Notes: generated from the sequence alone by a model not told the origin. Counted from the stretch's first letter, positions 46,760-56,566 are shown. The stretch: 64,000 nucleotides of DNA from an uncultured Chitinophagaceae bacterium (GCA_903870685.1 CAIQDX010000102.1:1-64000), one strand, 5' to 3'. Translations and numbers: made by a program.

Positions 46760-49700
46760 ATGAATTTTAAAAAGACAAATAATTTAGTTGGATGGGCAAT
46801 TGGTTTAATTGCCTGTACAGTTTATATTTTAACTGCCGAAGCCGGTGGTAGTTTCTGGGACTGCGGCGAATTTGTAAGCAGTTGTTTTAAAGTACAAATT
46901 CCGCATCCGCCGGGAGCTCCTTTATTTATTTTATTAGGCAGGTTCTTTATTATTTTATTTGGAAATAATCCAATGACTGCTGCAAAAGCCGTGAACATCA
47001 TGAGTGCTTTGGCAAGTGGTTTCACCATTTTGTTTTTGTTCTGGACCACCACACACTTTGCAAGAAGAATTGCAAAAGTTGGTGTGAATGATTCAATGAC
47101 TCAAGCTCAAACATGGGGTATCATGGGTGCCGGTGTTGTTGGTGCATTGGCTTATACTTTCAGCGATTCATTCTGGTACAGCGCTGTTGAAGGTGAAGTT
47201 TATGCAATGAGTTCTTTCTTTAGCGCCATTGTATTTTGGGCCATCTTAAAATGGGATAATGAAGCCGAAGCAAATAAACCGGGTGCAGATAAATGGTTAG
47301 TATTTATTTTCTTTTTGATTGGTTTATCAGTAGGTGTGCACTTGTTATGTTTATTAAATATTCCTGCCATAGTAATGGTTTATTATTTCAGAAGAAGAGA
47401 AAATTTCAATTATAAAATAATTCGCAAATGGTTTTTGATCTTAACCATTTCTGCTGGTGTATTGGCATTTTTTGCAGCAATGATAGGTGCAAGTGGAGAA
47501 GCAAATGAAGAACGCGGTCTTTCAACAGATGGAACAGTTGCCGGTTTAATGATCTTGGGAACTGCCATTGCTGTTGGCTTATTATTTTTTATTGAAAGAT
47601 TGAATAAACAAAAGAAAGAGTATAATGGTGGAATGTATATTTTCTTTTTATTAGGTTGTATTATTTTAGGCGTAATGCAAATTGTTGTCATTCAATACAG
47701 CATTGGATTTGCAGGCACTTTCGACAGAATATTTGTTAATAATGCAGGATTGCCTTTCTTCAGTGGATTTACAACATTCTTTGTTTTATTGGCAATATTA
47801 ATTTGGTTGACACTTCGCTTTGCTGAAAAAAAATCATGGTATTATTTACGTCTAGCCGTTTGGTGTTTTGCTTTTAGTTTAATTGGGTACAGTACTTATT
47901 TAACAACTATGATTCGCAGTAATGCCGATCCTGCTGTTGATATGTATAATGTAGATAATCCAATGAGTTTAGTAGGTTATTTAGGTCGCGATCAATATGG
48001 TGATTTCCCATTATTATATGGACAAAAATATACTTCCGATCCTGTTGACTATAAATTAGGTGCTACAAAATTTCAGAAAGGGAAAACAAATTATATTGAA
48101 TCAGGAAAAGATGGACATTATGTTTATGCACCCGAAGATAAAATGATTTTACCGCGTGTTTGGGATGCCAGCAACGATCAATCTCACGCCGATTATTATT
48201 CTGCATTTTTAGGAATTGAAAAATACAGAGATAAAGATGGCAGAGAAAAATACGACCATGCTCCTACTCAACTAGACAATATTAAATTCTTTTTCGGGTA
48301 TCAATTTTATTGGATGTACTTCCGATATTTTGGTTGGAATTTTATTGGCAAACAAAATGATATACAAGGTGTGTTCATTGGTAATGGTCGCGATGGTAAC
48401 TGGATCACAGGCATCAATTTTATTGATAGTTTAATTTATGGCGATCAATCAAACATGCCGGACAGTTTAAAAAATAATAAAGCACATAACCGTTTATTTG
48501 CATTACCATTTATTTTAGGATTGATAGGTTTATTTTATCATTTCAAGAAAAAGAATGATGATGGATTGGTTACTTTAATTTTATTCTTCTTCACCGGAAT
48601 TGCCATTGTGTTGTATTTGAATCAGGCAGGCAATCAACCACGTGAACGTGATTACGCTTATGTTGGAAGCTTCTACGCATTTGCCATTTGGATTGGAATT
48701 GGTGTTATGAAAATTTCAGAATGGCTCAGTAAAAAAATATCACAAACAACCGCTTCTGCAGTTGCAACAATTATTTGTTTATTGGCTGTACCAATGGTTA
48801 TGGCTCAACAAGAATGGGATGATCACGACAGAAGTAAAAAAGAATTAGCAAGAGATCTGGCAAAAGATTATTTAGAAAGTTGTGCGCCAAATGCAATTCT
48901 GTTTTCATTCGGCGATAACGATACTTATCCTTTGTGGTATGCACAGGAAGTGGAAGGAATTCGTACTGATGTTCGTGTCATCAATTATAGTTTATTGGGT
49001 ATCGATTGGTACATCAATCAATTGCGATATAAAGTAAATAAAAGCGATTTGATTGATGTGATCTGGAACGACGATCAAATTGAAGGTCGTAAAAGAGATT
49101 ATATTGTTTACAATCCTAAAACAATTCCTCAAGATCGTTTTTATGATCTGTACGACATGATGAAAAATTATGTTGGAAGTGATGATCCTGAAAAGATGGA
49201 TAATTCAAGAGGCGAATTACTAAACTCATTCCCGTCTAAAAAAGTTTCTGTTCCGGTTGATAAAGAGCTGGTTTCTAAAAATGGAACAGTTAATGCAAAA
49301 GATAGTGTAGTGAGTGAATTAAGATTTGAAATTCCTCGCAATACTTTAATGAAAAATGATCTGGCTGTTTTAAATATCATTGCCGCTAATCATTGGAAAC
49401 GTCCGATTTATTTTACAGGAGGTTTTGGTGAAATTGGTTTTGCAAAATATTTACGCAAAGATGGATTGAGTTATCGTTTGGTTCCTGTTGAAGGAAATGA
49501 TATGAATGGCGATTGGATGTATGATAAATTAATGAACAAATTTGGATTTGGCAATGCCGAATTAAAAAGTGTTTATTATGATGAAGAAAATCGCAGACAC
49601 TTACAAAACATCCGTCAGGCTTATGGCGAATTAGGTGCATACTTAGCAACAAAAGGAAATAAAGATTCTGCAAGAAATGTTTTGAACAGAGCAGATAAAA

Positions 49701-50029
49701 TGATCTTGCAAGAAAATTTCGCTTACGGAATGGTTAGTCGTTATAATCAACATAACCGTACTTCTTTATTATTCCTCGATGCTTGTTACAGAGCTGAAGC
49801 AAAAGACTTGGCAGCTAAAGTTGAAGCATCAGTTAAAAAAGATCTGCAACAACAAATTAAATATTATAATTCACTAAGCGGAATCAGAGCTGAAAATATG
49901 TCTGAAGAAAAACGCATTGCCGAAAGCTACTTAAAAACAATCGATCAAATGGATCAGATGTATAATTTAAAAACAAGTATTGAAAACGGAAAGACAATTG
50001 CAAATGATAGTGGTAAACTAAAAAAGTAA
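46760..50029 (+). CDS. DUF2723 protein, GT117-type membrane glycosyltransferase
   Basis: A 1089-residue membrane protein. The N-terminal half (1-400, then about 570-690) has many transmembrane helices. The opening AGGSFWDCGEFVSSCFKVQIPHPPGAP (about 28-54) carries the acidic and PHPPG residues typical of DUF2723, related to protein O-mannosyltransferases. The C-terminal half is soluble (from about 700) with a NDTYPLWYAQEVEGIRTDVRV stretch (about 721-741). It probably moves a lipid-linked sugar to a periplasmic acceptor. A strong terminator follows. Confidence 0.88.
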   Translation: MNFKKTNNLVGWAIGLIACTVYILTAEAGGSFWDCGEFVSSCFKVQIPHPPGAPLFILLGRFFIILFGNNPMTAAKAVNIMSALASGFTILFLFWTTTHFARRIAKVGVNDSMTQAQTWGIMGAGVVGALAYTFSDSFWYSAVEGEVYAMSSFFSAIVFWAILKWDNEAEANKPGADKWLVFIFFLIGLSVGVHLLCLLNIPAIVMVYYFRRRENFNYKIIRKWFLILTISAGVLAFFAAMIGASGEANEERGLSTDGTVAGLMILGTAIAVGLLFFIERLNKQKKEYNGGMYIFFLLGCIILGVMQIVVIQYSIGFAGTFDRIFVNNAGLPFFSGFTTFFVLLAILIWLTLRFAEKKSWYYLRLAVWCFAFSLIGYSTYLTTMIRSNADPAVDMYNVDNPMSLVGYLGRDQYGDFPLLYGQKYTSDPVDYKLGATKFQKGKTNYIESGKDGHYVYAPEDKMILPRVWDASNDQSHADYYSAFLGIEKYRDKDGREKYDHAPTQLDNIKFFFGYQFYWMYFRYFGWNFIGKQNDIQGVFIGNGRDGNWITGINFIDSLIYGDQSNMPDSLKNNKAHNRLFALPFILGLIGLFYHFKKKNDDGLVTLILFFFTGIAIVLYLNQAGNQPRERDYAYVGSFYAFAIWIGIGVMKISEWLSKKISQTTASAVATIICLLAVPMVMAQQEWDDHDRSKKELARDLAKDYLESCAPNAILFSFGDNDTYPLWYAQEVEGIRTDVRVINYSLLGIDWYINQLRYKVNKSDLIDVIWNDDQIEGRKRDYIVYNPKTIPQDRFYDLYDMMKNYVGSDDPEKMDNSRGELLNSFPSKKVSVPVDKELVSKNGTVNAKDSVVSELRFEIPRNTLMKNDLAVLNIIAANHWKRPIYFTGGFGEIGFAKYLRKDGLSYRLVPVEGNDMNGDWMYDKLMNKFGFGNAELKSVYYDEENRRHLQNIRQAYGELGAYLATKGNKDSARNVLNRADKMILQENFAYGMVSRYNQHNRTSLLFLDACYRAEAKDLAAKVEASVKKDLQQQIKYYNSLSGIRAENMSEEKRIAESYLKTIDQMDQMYNLKTSIENGKTIANDSGKLKK

Positions 50030-50062
50030 ATCGTTAGTAATTATAATTTCGAATTAAGATAA

Positions 50063-50095
50063 AAATAATGCCTCGCAGCTTGTGAGGCATTATTT
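50063..50095 (+). terminator. Terminator of DUF2723 gene
   Basis: A 12-bp stem AAATAATGCCTC with GAGGCATTATTT, 9-nt loop and T-rich end, 33 nt after the stop. Confidence 0.85.
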
Positions 50096-50153
50096 ATTAT
50101 AAGCTTATCATAACTTCATGCGAATCTTGATAAAATTTATTTAGTTTACAATT

Positions 50154-51251
50154 ATGATCGGTCATCGTTTCATACAATTTAATCCGAACGAAAACAACAA
50201 ACCAAAATTTGAGCAAATGCTCGACATTTTTATGCAGTTGCTTACCTACACCAATGGCGATGCAAAAGAAGCATTGAGTTGGATGAATGAATTAGACAAA
50301 CAATATAATATCAGCAACGATGAATATGGCATGGGCGATTTTATTGATGATCTGAAGAACAATGGTTATATGAAAGAAAATCCTGTTGATGGTAGTTTTA
50401 AAATAACAGGAAAGAGTGAACAAACCATTCGCAAAAAAAGTCTGGAAGAAATATTCGGTAAACTAAAGAAAACAAAATCCGGAAATCATCAAACATTTAA
50501 GCCAGGACAGGGTGATGAAATAAATCCTGAAACACGTCCATTTCAGTTTGGTGATATGTTAGAACAAATTGATTTTACAGAAAGTATTCGCAATTCACAG
50601 ATCAATCACGGCATTGAAAGTTTTTCGATGCATGAAGATGATCTTCAAATAAGAGAAACAGATTTTAAATCACAAACATCAACTGTTTTAATGATCGATA
50701 TTTCGCACTCAATGATCTTATATGGTGAGGATAGAATCACTCCTGCAAAAAAAGTAGCGATGGCATTGAGCGAATTAATTCAAACAAAATATCCGAAAGA
50801 CACTTTGGATATTGTTGTGTTTGGCAATGATGCATGGACTGTTGAAGTAAAGGACCTGCCTTATTTACAAGTTGGTCCATATCACACAAATACAGTTGCA
50901 GGATTAGAATTGGCAATGGATATTTTGCACAAAAGAAAAAATTCGAACAAACAAATTTTTATGATCACCGACGGCAAACCAACTTGTTTAAAAGTTGGCA
51001 AACGTTATTATAAAAACAGTTTTGGTATCGACAGAAAGATCATGAATCGTTGTATTAATCTGGCAGCACAATGCAAGAAATTAAAAATACCAATCACCAC
51101 TTTTATGATCGCTTCGGATCCTTACCTGCAAAAGTTTGTACAGGAATTTACCGAGATGAATCAAGGCAAAGCATTCTTCGCATCATTAGATAAATTGGGT
51201 GCATTTATCTTTAAAGATTTTGAAAGTGGAAAACGTAAGACTGTATATTAA
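50154..51251 (+). CDS. VWA-domain protein (chelatase/MoxR-partner type)
   Basis: A 365-residue cytoplasmic protein. The first 160 residues are helical and charged. The VWA domain follows with a complete MIDAS: D182-x-S184-x-S186 in IDISHSM, T247 in YHTNTVAG and D273 in MITDGKPT. Its partner is the AAA+ ATPase at 51826-53370; such pairs act as metal-dependent chaperones or insertases (compare ChlD-ChlI, CbbO-CbbQ, RavA-ViaA). The client is unknown. A GxxExxY cassette separates the two. Confidence 0.88.
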   Translation: MIGHRFIQFNPNENNKPKFEQMLDIFMQLLTYTNGDAKEALSWMNELDKQYNISNDEYGMGDFIDDLKNNGYMKENPVDGSFKITGKSEQTIRKKSLEEIFGKLKKTKSGNHQTFKPGQGDEINPETRPFQFGDMLEQIDFTESIRNSQINHGIESFSMHEDDLQIRETDFKSQTSTVLMIDISHSMILYGEDRITPAKKVAMALSELIQTKYPKDTLDIVVFGNDAWTVEVKDLPYLQVGPYHTNTVAGLELAMDILHKRKNSNKQIFMITDGKPTCLKVGKRYYKNSFGIDRKIMNRCINLAAQCKKLKIPITTFMIASDPYLQKFVQEFTEMNQGKAFFASLDKLGAFIFKDFESGKRKTVY

Positions 51252-51313
51252 AAGCAGAAATTTGCCACGAAGGCTCTAAGACACAAAGTTTTTTTTACAA
51301 AAAAAATGAAGAA

Positions 51314-51706
51314 ATGTCACAAATGCTTTTATCAGATTATGAGGAATATTTAGGTAAAGAAATTGTTGATTGTGCTTTTAAAGTTCACAAACAACTTGGC
51401 GGTGGATTGTTGGAGAAAATTTATGAAGCATGTTTCTGTTATGAGTTAGAAAAGAAAGGAATAAAATATAAACGTCAAGCATCTTTGCCAATTGTTTATG
51501 ATGATAAAGTGTTTGATGAGGGATTAATAATTGATGTTTTAGTTGATGATTTAGTTGTTTGCGAATTTAAAGCTGTTGATAAAATCAATGATATTTGGAA
51601 AGCTCAGATAATAAGCCATCTCAAACTTTCTGGTTTACGTTTAGGATATCTTATAAATTTTAATGTGCCATTGATTAAAGACGGTATTAAAAGATTTGTA
51701 GTTTAA
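51314..51706 (+). CDS. GxxExxY protein, PD-(D/E)xK nuclease fold
   Basis: A 130-residue protein named for its motif, here G31-L-L-E34-K-I-Y37. The nuclease-like core follows: D74 in LIIDVLVDD and E84-x-K86 in VVCEFKAVDK, then a helix with Q98 (KAQIISHLKLSG). This is the PDDEXK_3 family, widespread in Bacteroidota and of unknown function; the residues for a metal-dependent nuclease are intact. It is enclosed by inverted repeats. ATG at 51314 follows a long T run; no typical ribosome site is seen. Confidence 0.85.
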   Translation: MSQMLLSDYEEYLGKEIVDCAFKVHKQLGGGLLEKIYEACFCYELEKKGIKYKRQASLPIVYDDKVFDEGLIIDVLVDDLVVCEFKAVDKINDIWKAQIISHLKLSGLRLGYLINFNVPLIKDGIKRFVV

Positions 51707-51746
51707 TCATGTTCAGTAAAGTTGAACCACAATAACAAAAGGTTTA

Positions 51747-51765
51747 GGAAAAACTTCGTTTTTCC
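51747..51765 (+). terminator. Hairpin at the end of the GxxExxY cassette
   Basis: GGAAAAAC-TTC-GTTTTTCC, an 8-bp stem with 3-nt loop, between the gene stop and the right inverted end. The 30.0 kb relative has a comparable TTC-loop hairpin. Confidence 0.55.
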
Positions 51766-51825
51766 TTCTTTGTGACTTACTGTCTTCGTGGCAAAAAAAA
51801 TATATTGAAGTCTAAAAAAATAATT

Positions 51826-53370
51826 ATGAATATTCAGAAGATCAAAACTTTAGGCGAATTAAAAAAGAGTGGTTATAAACCAAGATCGATCAAAGAAGAA
51901 ATTAGAAATAATTTGATTGAGAAAATTAAAAATAAAGAAAATGCTTTCACAGGAATTTTAGGTTATGAAGATTCTGTTATTCCTGATACAGAAAGAGCAT
52001 TATTATCCCGTCACAATATTTTGTTTTTGGGATTACGCGGTCAGGCGAAAACCAGAATGGCAAGACAAATGGTTGATCTGTTGGATGAATATATTCCTGT
52101 TGTTGCAGGCAGCGAAGTGAATGATGATCCGTTACAACCATTAAGTAAATATGCAAAAGATATTATTGCAGAATATGGTGATGATACACCCATTCAATGG
52201 ATTCACAGAAGCGAACGATATGGCGAAAAGCTTGCTACGCCTGATGTTAGCGTTGCCGATTTGATTGGTGATATTGATCCGATAAAAGCTGCTAATTTAA
52301 AATTAAGTTTTGCTGATGAAAGAGTAATTCACTACGGTATCATTCCAAGAAGTAATCGTGGCATTTTTGTAATTAATGAATTGCCCGATCTGCAGGCAAG
52401 AATTCAGGTTGCATTGTTTAATATTTTACAGGAAGGCGATATTCAAATTCGCGGATTTAAATTAAGAATGCCATTAGATATTTTATTTGTGTTTACTGCA
52501 AATCCCGAAGATTATACCAATCGCGGAAGTATTGTAACTCCGTTAAAAGATAGAATTGAATCGCAGATATTAACGCACTATCCAAAAACAATTGAAACAT
52601 CTTTAGCAATTACAGAACAAGAATCGCATATCCTCGAAGAACAAAAACAAAGAGTAACTGTGAGTGATATTATTAAAAGATTGATAGAACAAATTGCATT
52701 TGAAGCAAGAAGTAATGAATACGTTGATAAAAAAAGTGGAGTGAGTGCAAGGCTTACCATTGCTGCATTTGAGAATGCCATGAGCAGTGCAGAACGCAGA
52801 GCAATCATTCATGATGAAAAGCATACACAGGTTTGGATAAGTGATTTAGTTGGTGTTATTCCATCTATTACCGGAAAGATAGAATTGGTATATGAAGGTG
52901 AACAGGAAGGACCATATCAAGTGGCGGTTAATTTATTGGATAAATCTATCCGCACACAATTCATTCAATATTTTCCCAATCCGGAACAAACAAAAAAAAG
53001 AAGAAGCACCGGAAAAAGATCTGTTGAGGAAAAAGAAATTGAGAATCCATATAAATCAATCACACGTTGGTTTGATGCAGGAAATCATTTAGATATTTTT
53101 GTTGAGATAAAAGATGCTGATAAGATCTCAGCATTATATCAGGTTGATGGATTACATGCTTTTGTAAAAAAATATTTTAATAAAGCCAATGAAAACGAAA
53201 CTGCATTGCTGATGGAATTTGTTTTACACGGATTGGCTTCTTATTCCTTAATCAGTAAAAAAGTAATTGAAGGAAGAATAGAATTCAAAGACTTGATGGG
53301 CAGCATGATGAATTTAGGCAATATTAGTCTTGGTGAAGATGATGATTTGAATGATGATGATTTCAGATAA
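51826..53370 (+). CDS. MoxR/BchI-type AAA+ ATPase
   Basis: A 514-residue ATPase related to magnesium-chelatase subunit I. Walker A is GLRGQAKT (69-76). The Walker B strand reads IFVINELPD (180-188), with Asn-Glu in place of the usual Asp-Glu. Sensor 1 is FVFTANPEDY, and the arginine-finger region is near TPLKDRIES. An extra C-terminal helical region (about 330-514) ends in an acidic tail. It should drive remodelling with the VWA protein upstream. The frame extends to 51772, but that part is inside the inverted repeat; MNIQKIKTLG is the likely start. Confidence 0.88.
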   Translation: MNIQKIKTLGELKKSGYKPRSIKEEIRNNLIEKIKNKENAFTGILGYEDSVIPDTERALLSRHNILFLGLRGQAKTRMARQMVDLLDEYIPVVAGSEVNDDPLQPLSKYAKDIIAEYGDDTPIQWIHRSERYGEKLATPDVSVADLIGDIDPIKAANLKLSFADERVIHYGIIPRSNRGIFVINELPDLQARIQVALFNILQEGDIQIRGFKLRMPLDILFVFTANPEDYTNRGSIVTPLKDRIESQILTHYPKTIETSLAITEQESHILEEQKQRVTVSDIIKRLIEQIAFEARSNEYVDKKSGVSARLTIAAFENAMSSAERRAIIHDEKHTQVWISDLVGVIPSITGKIELVYEGEQEGPYQVAVNLLDKSIRTQFIQYFPNPEQTKKRRSTGKRSVEEKEIENPYKSITRWFDAGNHLDIFVEIKDADKISALYQVDGLHAFVKKYFNKANENETALLMEFVLHGLASYSLISKKVIEGRIEFKDLMGSMMNLGNISLGEDDDLNDDDFR

Positions 53371-53377
53371 AATATTA

Positions 53378-54637
53378 TTAAGCAGCTAACTCTTTTAATG
53401 CTTTTACTAAAACATCTAAATCAGATACAGATGTAAAAACGTTTGGTGTAATTCGGCATCCATGAACATTAGCACCATCAATTGCAACTGTATATATTTT
53501 ATATTTCTTCAACAATGTTTCTGCTAACAAAGAAGGATTCATTCCTTTGATACCAACATTTGCAATGGCACAGGAACGTGTTGGGTCTGCAGGTGTATTC
53601 AGTATTACCTTATCAATATTTCTTAGCTGATTGGTCCAATAATTTTGTAAATAACGCAAACGCGATTCTTTTCTTTCGGCACCAATCTTATAATAAAAAT
53701 CTATAGCATCACTTACAGCAAGATCAGTATGTGCAGGATGTGTGCCCACATGATTCAATCTTAAAATATCATCTTCCTTTCTTCCTTCAGCTAATAATGG
53801 CCAAACTTTATTTATATTTTCTTTTTTAACGTATAACATTCCAACACCAAGCGGAACTGCTAACCATTTATGCAAACTTGCTCCGTAATAATCACAATGC
53901 AGATCAGGAATTTTAAATTGAATTTGTGCAACAGCATGTGCACCATCAACCAATACTTCAACACCTTTGCTATGTGCCATGTCGCATATTTTTCGAACGG
54001 GTAATATTTGTCCGGTAATATTTATCATGTGCGAAACCAATAGCAGCTTAGTTTTTGGCGTGATTGCATTTGAATAAAGATTGACTATCTCTTCATCTGA
54101 AGAAGGATGATTAGGAACAGAAATAATTTTATTTATAACACCATATCTTTTCGAAACCTGATTAAACATTTCGAGCATCGATCCATAATCCTGTTCGGCC
54201 ATTATCGCTTCATCGCCGGTATTCCAATGCAAGCCTCCAATGATCATGTCAAGCGATTCAGTTGTATTGCGTGTTAGAATTAATTCATCAGAAGAACATC
54301 CAACCAACGCTGCAACTTTGGATGACATTTTATTTTTATTATCGAATTGAACGGTTCGCATATAATAAGAACCCTCGTAATTCACTTCGCGAATATGCTG
54401 AATAAAATTTTCAAGAATTGGTTGCGGAAGAATATTATAATATCCACTTTCCAAATTAATATACTCTGGTTTTAGTTTATAATTGCCACGAATGGTTGCC
54501 CAAAAATCTTCGTCAGATGTAATTTCATTTGTAGATCGTTCGGCATTTTCAGAAATAAATTTATCCATTGCCGATAAAGAAAATGGAACAGTTAAACCTG
54601 CCATCATCAATCCTTTTATGAAAGAACGTTTTTTCAT
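53378..54637 (-). CDS. Exported class V aminotransferase-like PLP enzyme
   Basis: A 419-residue protein with a Tat-like N-terminus (KKRSFIKGLMMAGLTVPF; KR rather than RR). The fold type I core shows TRNTTESLD, DGAHAVAQ and the PLP lysine in YYGASLHKWLAVPLG. It is closest to the isopenicillin-N-epimerase-like and cysteine-desulfurase-like class V group. The substrate is unknown; export of a PLP enzyme by Tat is plausible as it folds in the cytoplasm. It is convergent with the AAA+ gene and divergent from the M20 gene. Confidence 0.85.
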   Translation of the reverse strand: MKKRSFIKGLMMAGLTVPFSLSAMDKFISENAERSTNEITSDEDFWATIRGNYKLKPEYINLESGYYNILPQPILENFIQHIREVNYEGSYYMRTVQFDNKNKMSSKVAALVGCSSDELILTRNTTESLDMIIGGLHWNTGDEAIMAEQDYGSMLEMFNQVSKRYGVINKIISVPNHPSSDEEIVNLYSNAITPKTKLLLVSHMINITGQILPVRKICDMAHSKGVEVLVDGAHAVAQIQFKIPDLHCDYYGASLHKWLAVPLGVGMLYVKKENINKVWPLLAEGRKEDDILRLNHVGTHPAHTDLAVSDAIDFYYKIGAERKESRLRYLQNYWTNQLRNIDKVILNTPADPTRSCAIANVGIKGMNPSLLAETLLKKYKIYTVAIDGANVHGCRITPNVFTSVSDLDVLVKALKELAA

Positions 54638-54784
54638 TAGAACAATTTTATGAAAGTAAGATAAGCAGCTTCAAATGAAAACTCAAAAATTATGTTTAAC
54701 TATTTTGATATTTTTTCAATTCGCAAATTATTTTAAAAATCTATTTTGTATTTATAGTTATCGTATTTTTCAAAAAAATAAAGC

Positions 54785-56074
54785 ATGAAAAAATATTTTC
54801 TTTTCCTGGCAATAATTATTTGTACAAAAACATTTACACAAGAACTGCCAAAGAATTTTTCTGATCTACTAAAAAAAGTAGAACCAGAAATGATTCAATG
54901 GAGAGAGCATTTTCATGAATTTCCCGAACTCTCGAATCGTGAATTTAAAACAGGTGCATTAATAGCAGATTCACTTAAATCATGGGGGCTTGAAGTAAAA
55001 TATCCCATTGCAAAAACAGGAGTTGTTGCCATACTCAAAGGTGGCAAACCCGGCGCTGTGATTGCATTGCGTGCAGATATTGATGCATTGCCGATTGTAG
55101 AAAGAACACCTGTTTCATTTGCATCAAAAGTAAAATCCGAATATAATGGTCAACCCGTTGGTGTGATGCATGCATGCGGTCATGATGCACACACAGCTAT
55201 TTTAATGGCTACTGCAAAATTGTTGAAGCAGATGCAAAAAGATATTCCGGGAACTATTGTGTTTATATTTCAGCCTGCTGAAGAAGGTGCCCCCAATAAA
55301 GAAGAAGGTGGTGCTCCGTTGATGATAAAAGAAGGAACAATGGATGATCCGAAAGTTGAAGCTGTTTTTGGATTACATATGGCAGCGAGTGTTCCTGTTG
55401 GTGACTTAGCATATAAAATTGGTGCAGCACAAGCTTCTTCTGATCTTTTTAAAATTGTTGTACATGGCAAAGGCCGTCACGGTTCTATGCCATGGAGTGG
55501 AATTGATCCGATTGTTGTATCGGCACAAATCATTGAAGGCTTGCAAAATATTGTTAGCCGTCAATCTGATCTTACCAAAGCACCTGTTGTAATTTCTGTT
55601 GGATCGATGCATAGTGGTGTGCGTTCTAATATCATTCCTGAAACTGCAGAAATGAATGGAACGATCAGAACGCTTGATGCAGCGATGAGACTTGAAGTAC
55701 ATGAAAGAATGAAAAGAACTGTGAAATCAATTGCTGAAAGTGCCGGTGCTACTGCAGAAATTGAAATTGTTACACAAACATTAGTGAATTATAATGATCC
55801 GGTATTAGCAAAAAAAGTATTGCCTGCATTATCGAAAGCAGCAGGTATTGATAATGTCTTTGAATCGCATTGGACTACTGCAGCAGAAGACTTTTCTTTT
55901 TATGGTGAGAAAGCGCCTTCGTTCTTTTTCAGTTTAGGCGGTATGCCAAAAGGAAAAGATCCAAAAGATGTTGGACAACATCATACAGCCGATTTTTATT
56001 TAGATGAATCAGGTTTTATTGTTGGTGTGAAAGCGTTTTGTAATATTATTTTCGAATATGCAAAAGCGAAATAA
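54785..56074 (+). CDS. M20D-family amidohydrolase, exported
   Basis: A 429-residue metal-dependent amidohydrolase with a signal peptide (MKKYFLFLAIIICTKTFTQ). Metal and catalytic residues lie in MHACGHDAHTA, FQPAEEGAP, GLHMAASVPVG and WTTAAEDFSFYGE. Relatives cleave N-acyl amino acids, hippurate or indole-acetyl amino acids. Probably periplasmic. It ends in a bidirectional terminator shared with the convergent small membrane protein. Confidence 0.9.
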   Translation: MKKYFLFLAIIICTKTFTQELPKNFSDLLKKVEPEMIQWREHFHEFPELSNREFKTGALIADSLKSWGLEVKYPIAKTGVVAILKGGKPGAVIALRADIDALPIVERTPVSFASKVKSEYNGQPVGVMHACGHDAHTAILMATAKLLKQMQKDIPGTIVFIFQPAEEGAPNKEEGGAPLMIKEGTMDDPKVEAVFGLHMAASVPVGDLAYKIGAAQASSDLFKIVVHGKGRHGSMPWSGIDPIVVSAQIIEGLQNIVSRQSDLTKAPVVISVGSMHSGVRSNIIPETAEMNGTIRTLDAAMRLEVHERMKRTVKSIAESAGATAEIEIVTQTLVNYNDPVLAKKVLPALSKAAGIDNVFESHWTTAAEDFSFYGEKAPSFFFSLGGMPKGKDPKDVGQHHTADFYLDESGFIVGVKAFCNIIFEYAKAK

Positions 56075-56097
56075 AAAAGTTTATTGATGATCCCATA

Positions 56098-56132
56098 AAA
56101 TAAATCCCGATGTAATTTATCGGGATTTATTT
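56098..56132. terminator. Bidirectional terminator, overlapping a CDS end
   Basis: A 14-bp stem AAATAAATCCCGAT with ATCGGGATTTATTT, 7-nt loop, T runs on both sides. It ends the M20 gene; on the minus strand part of it encodes the last residues (KSR) and stop of the next gene. Confidence 0.88.
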
Positions 56133-56566
56133 TTTTCATTTGCATCTTCCAAAATCCAAATCTCTCCTCGTTTAAAAATAAAATATAAAATCGTGTATGC
56201 GGTAAAAGCCAATGCAAGTATAAGTTGTACAGGTGCTAGCCATTCAGGCTTTAACCCTTTCGTTAGTCTAAAAAATAGTGGTCCCGCAAGTAAAGAAATC
56301 AAAAAAGTAGAGTACAAAATAGTATAATACTTCATTCCATTATTAATCTCTAAATAAACTTCTTTACCATCTTCGACTTTTACAATTAATGTTTGTGTTT
56401 TTAACCATTTCATTTTCACCTGAACTGCATATATACCCGCATCTTCCAAAACAAATGTTTTTGAATTAGCCATTAGAGCAACTTCTTTTCCGTCAAAGAA
56501 AACAGTAAAAGTTGCGTTTCGGAAAAAGAAATTATTTTTTTTGTTGATGATAATTTTTGCACTCAT
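56117..56566 (-). CDS. Small membrane protein, tandem paralog A
   Basis: A 149-residue protein: an N-terminal soluble beta domain (about 1-75: AKIIINKKN, FTVFFDGKEV, AGIYAVQVKMKWLKTQTL) followed by two transmembrane helices (about 83-102 and 112-131). It is clearly related to the neighbour at 56653-57102 in layout and in AKIIIN, DGKE/DDKE and NGMKY positions. The beta domain looks like a PEGA-like or immunoglobulin-like module. Function unknown. Its last codons lie in the terminator. Confidence 0.75.
   Translation of the reverse strand: MSAKIIINKKNNFFFRNATFTVFFDGKEVALMANSKTFVLEDAGIYAVQVKMKWLKTQTLIVKVEDGKEVYLEINNGMKYYTILYSTFLISLLAGPLFFRLTKGLKPEWLAPVQLILALAFTAYTILYFIFKRGEIWILEDANEKNKSR

Larger units (their letters stand above)
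51262..51794 (+). mobile_element. GxxExxY gene cassette with 27-bp inverted ends
   Basis: Left end 51262-51288 (TTGCCACGAAGGCTCTAAGA then CACAAAG) and right end 51768-51794 are inverted copies, identical at 23 of 27 positions. They enclose one gene and a hairpin. The whole unit lies between the VWA and AAA+ genes, which belong together. No transposase is inside, so any mobility is inferred. Confidence 0.6.

Noticed and set aside
51772-51825. N-terminal extension of the AAA+ ATPase
   Set aside because: It translates the right inverted end of the GxxExxY unit.
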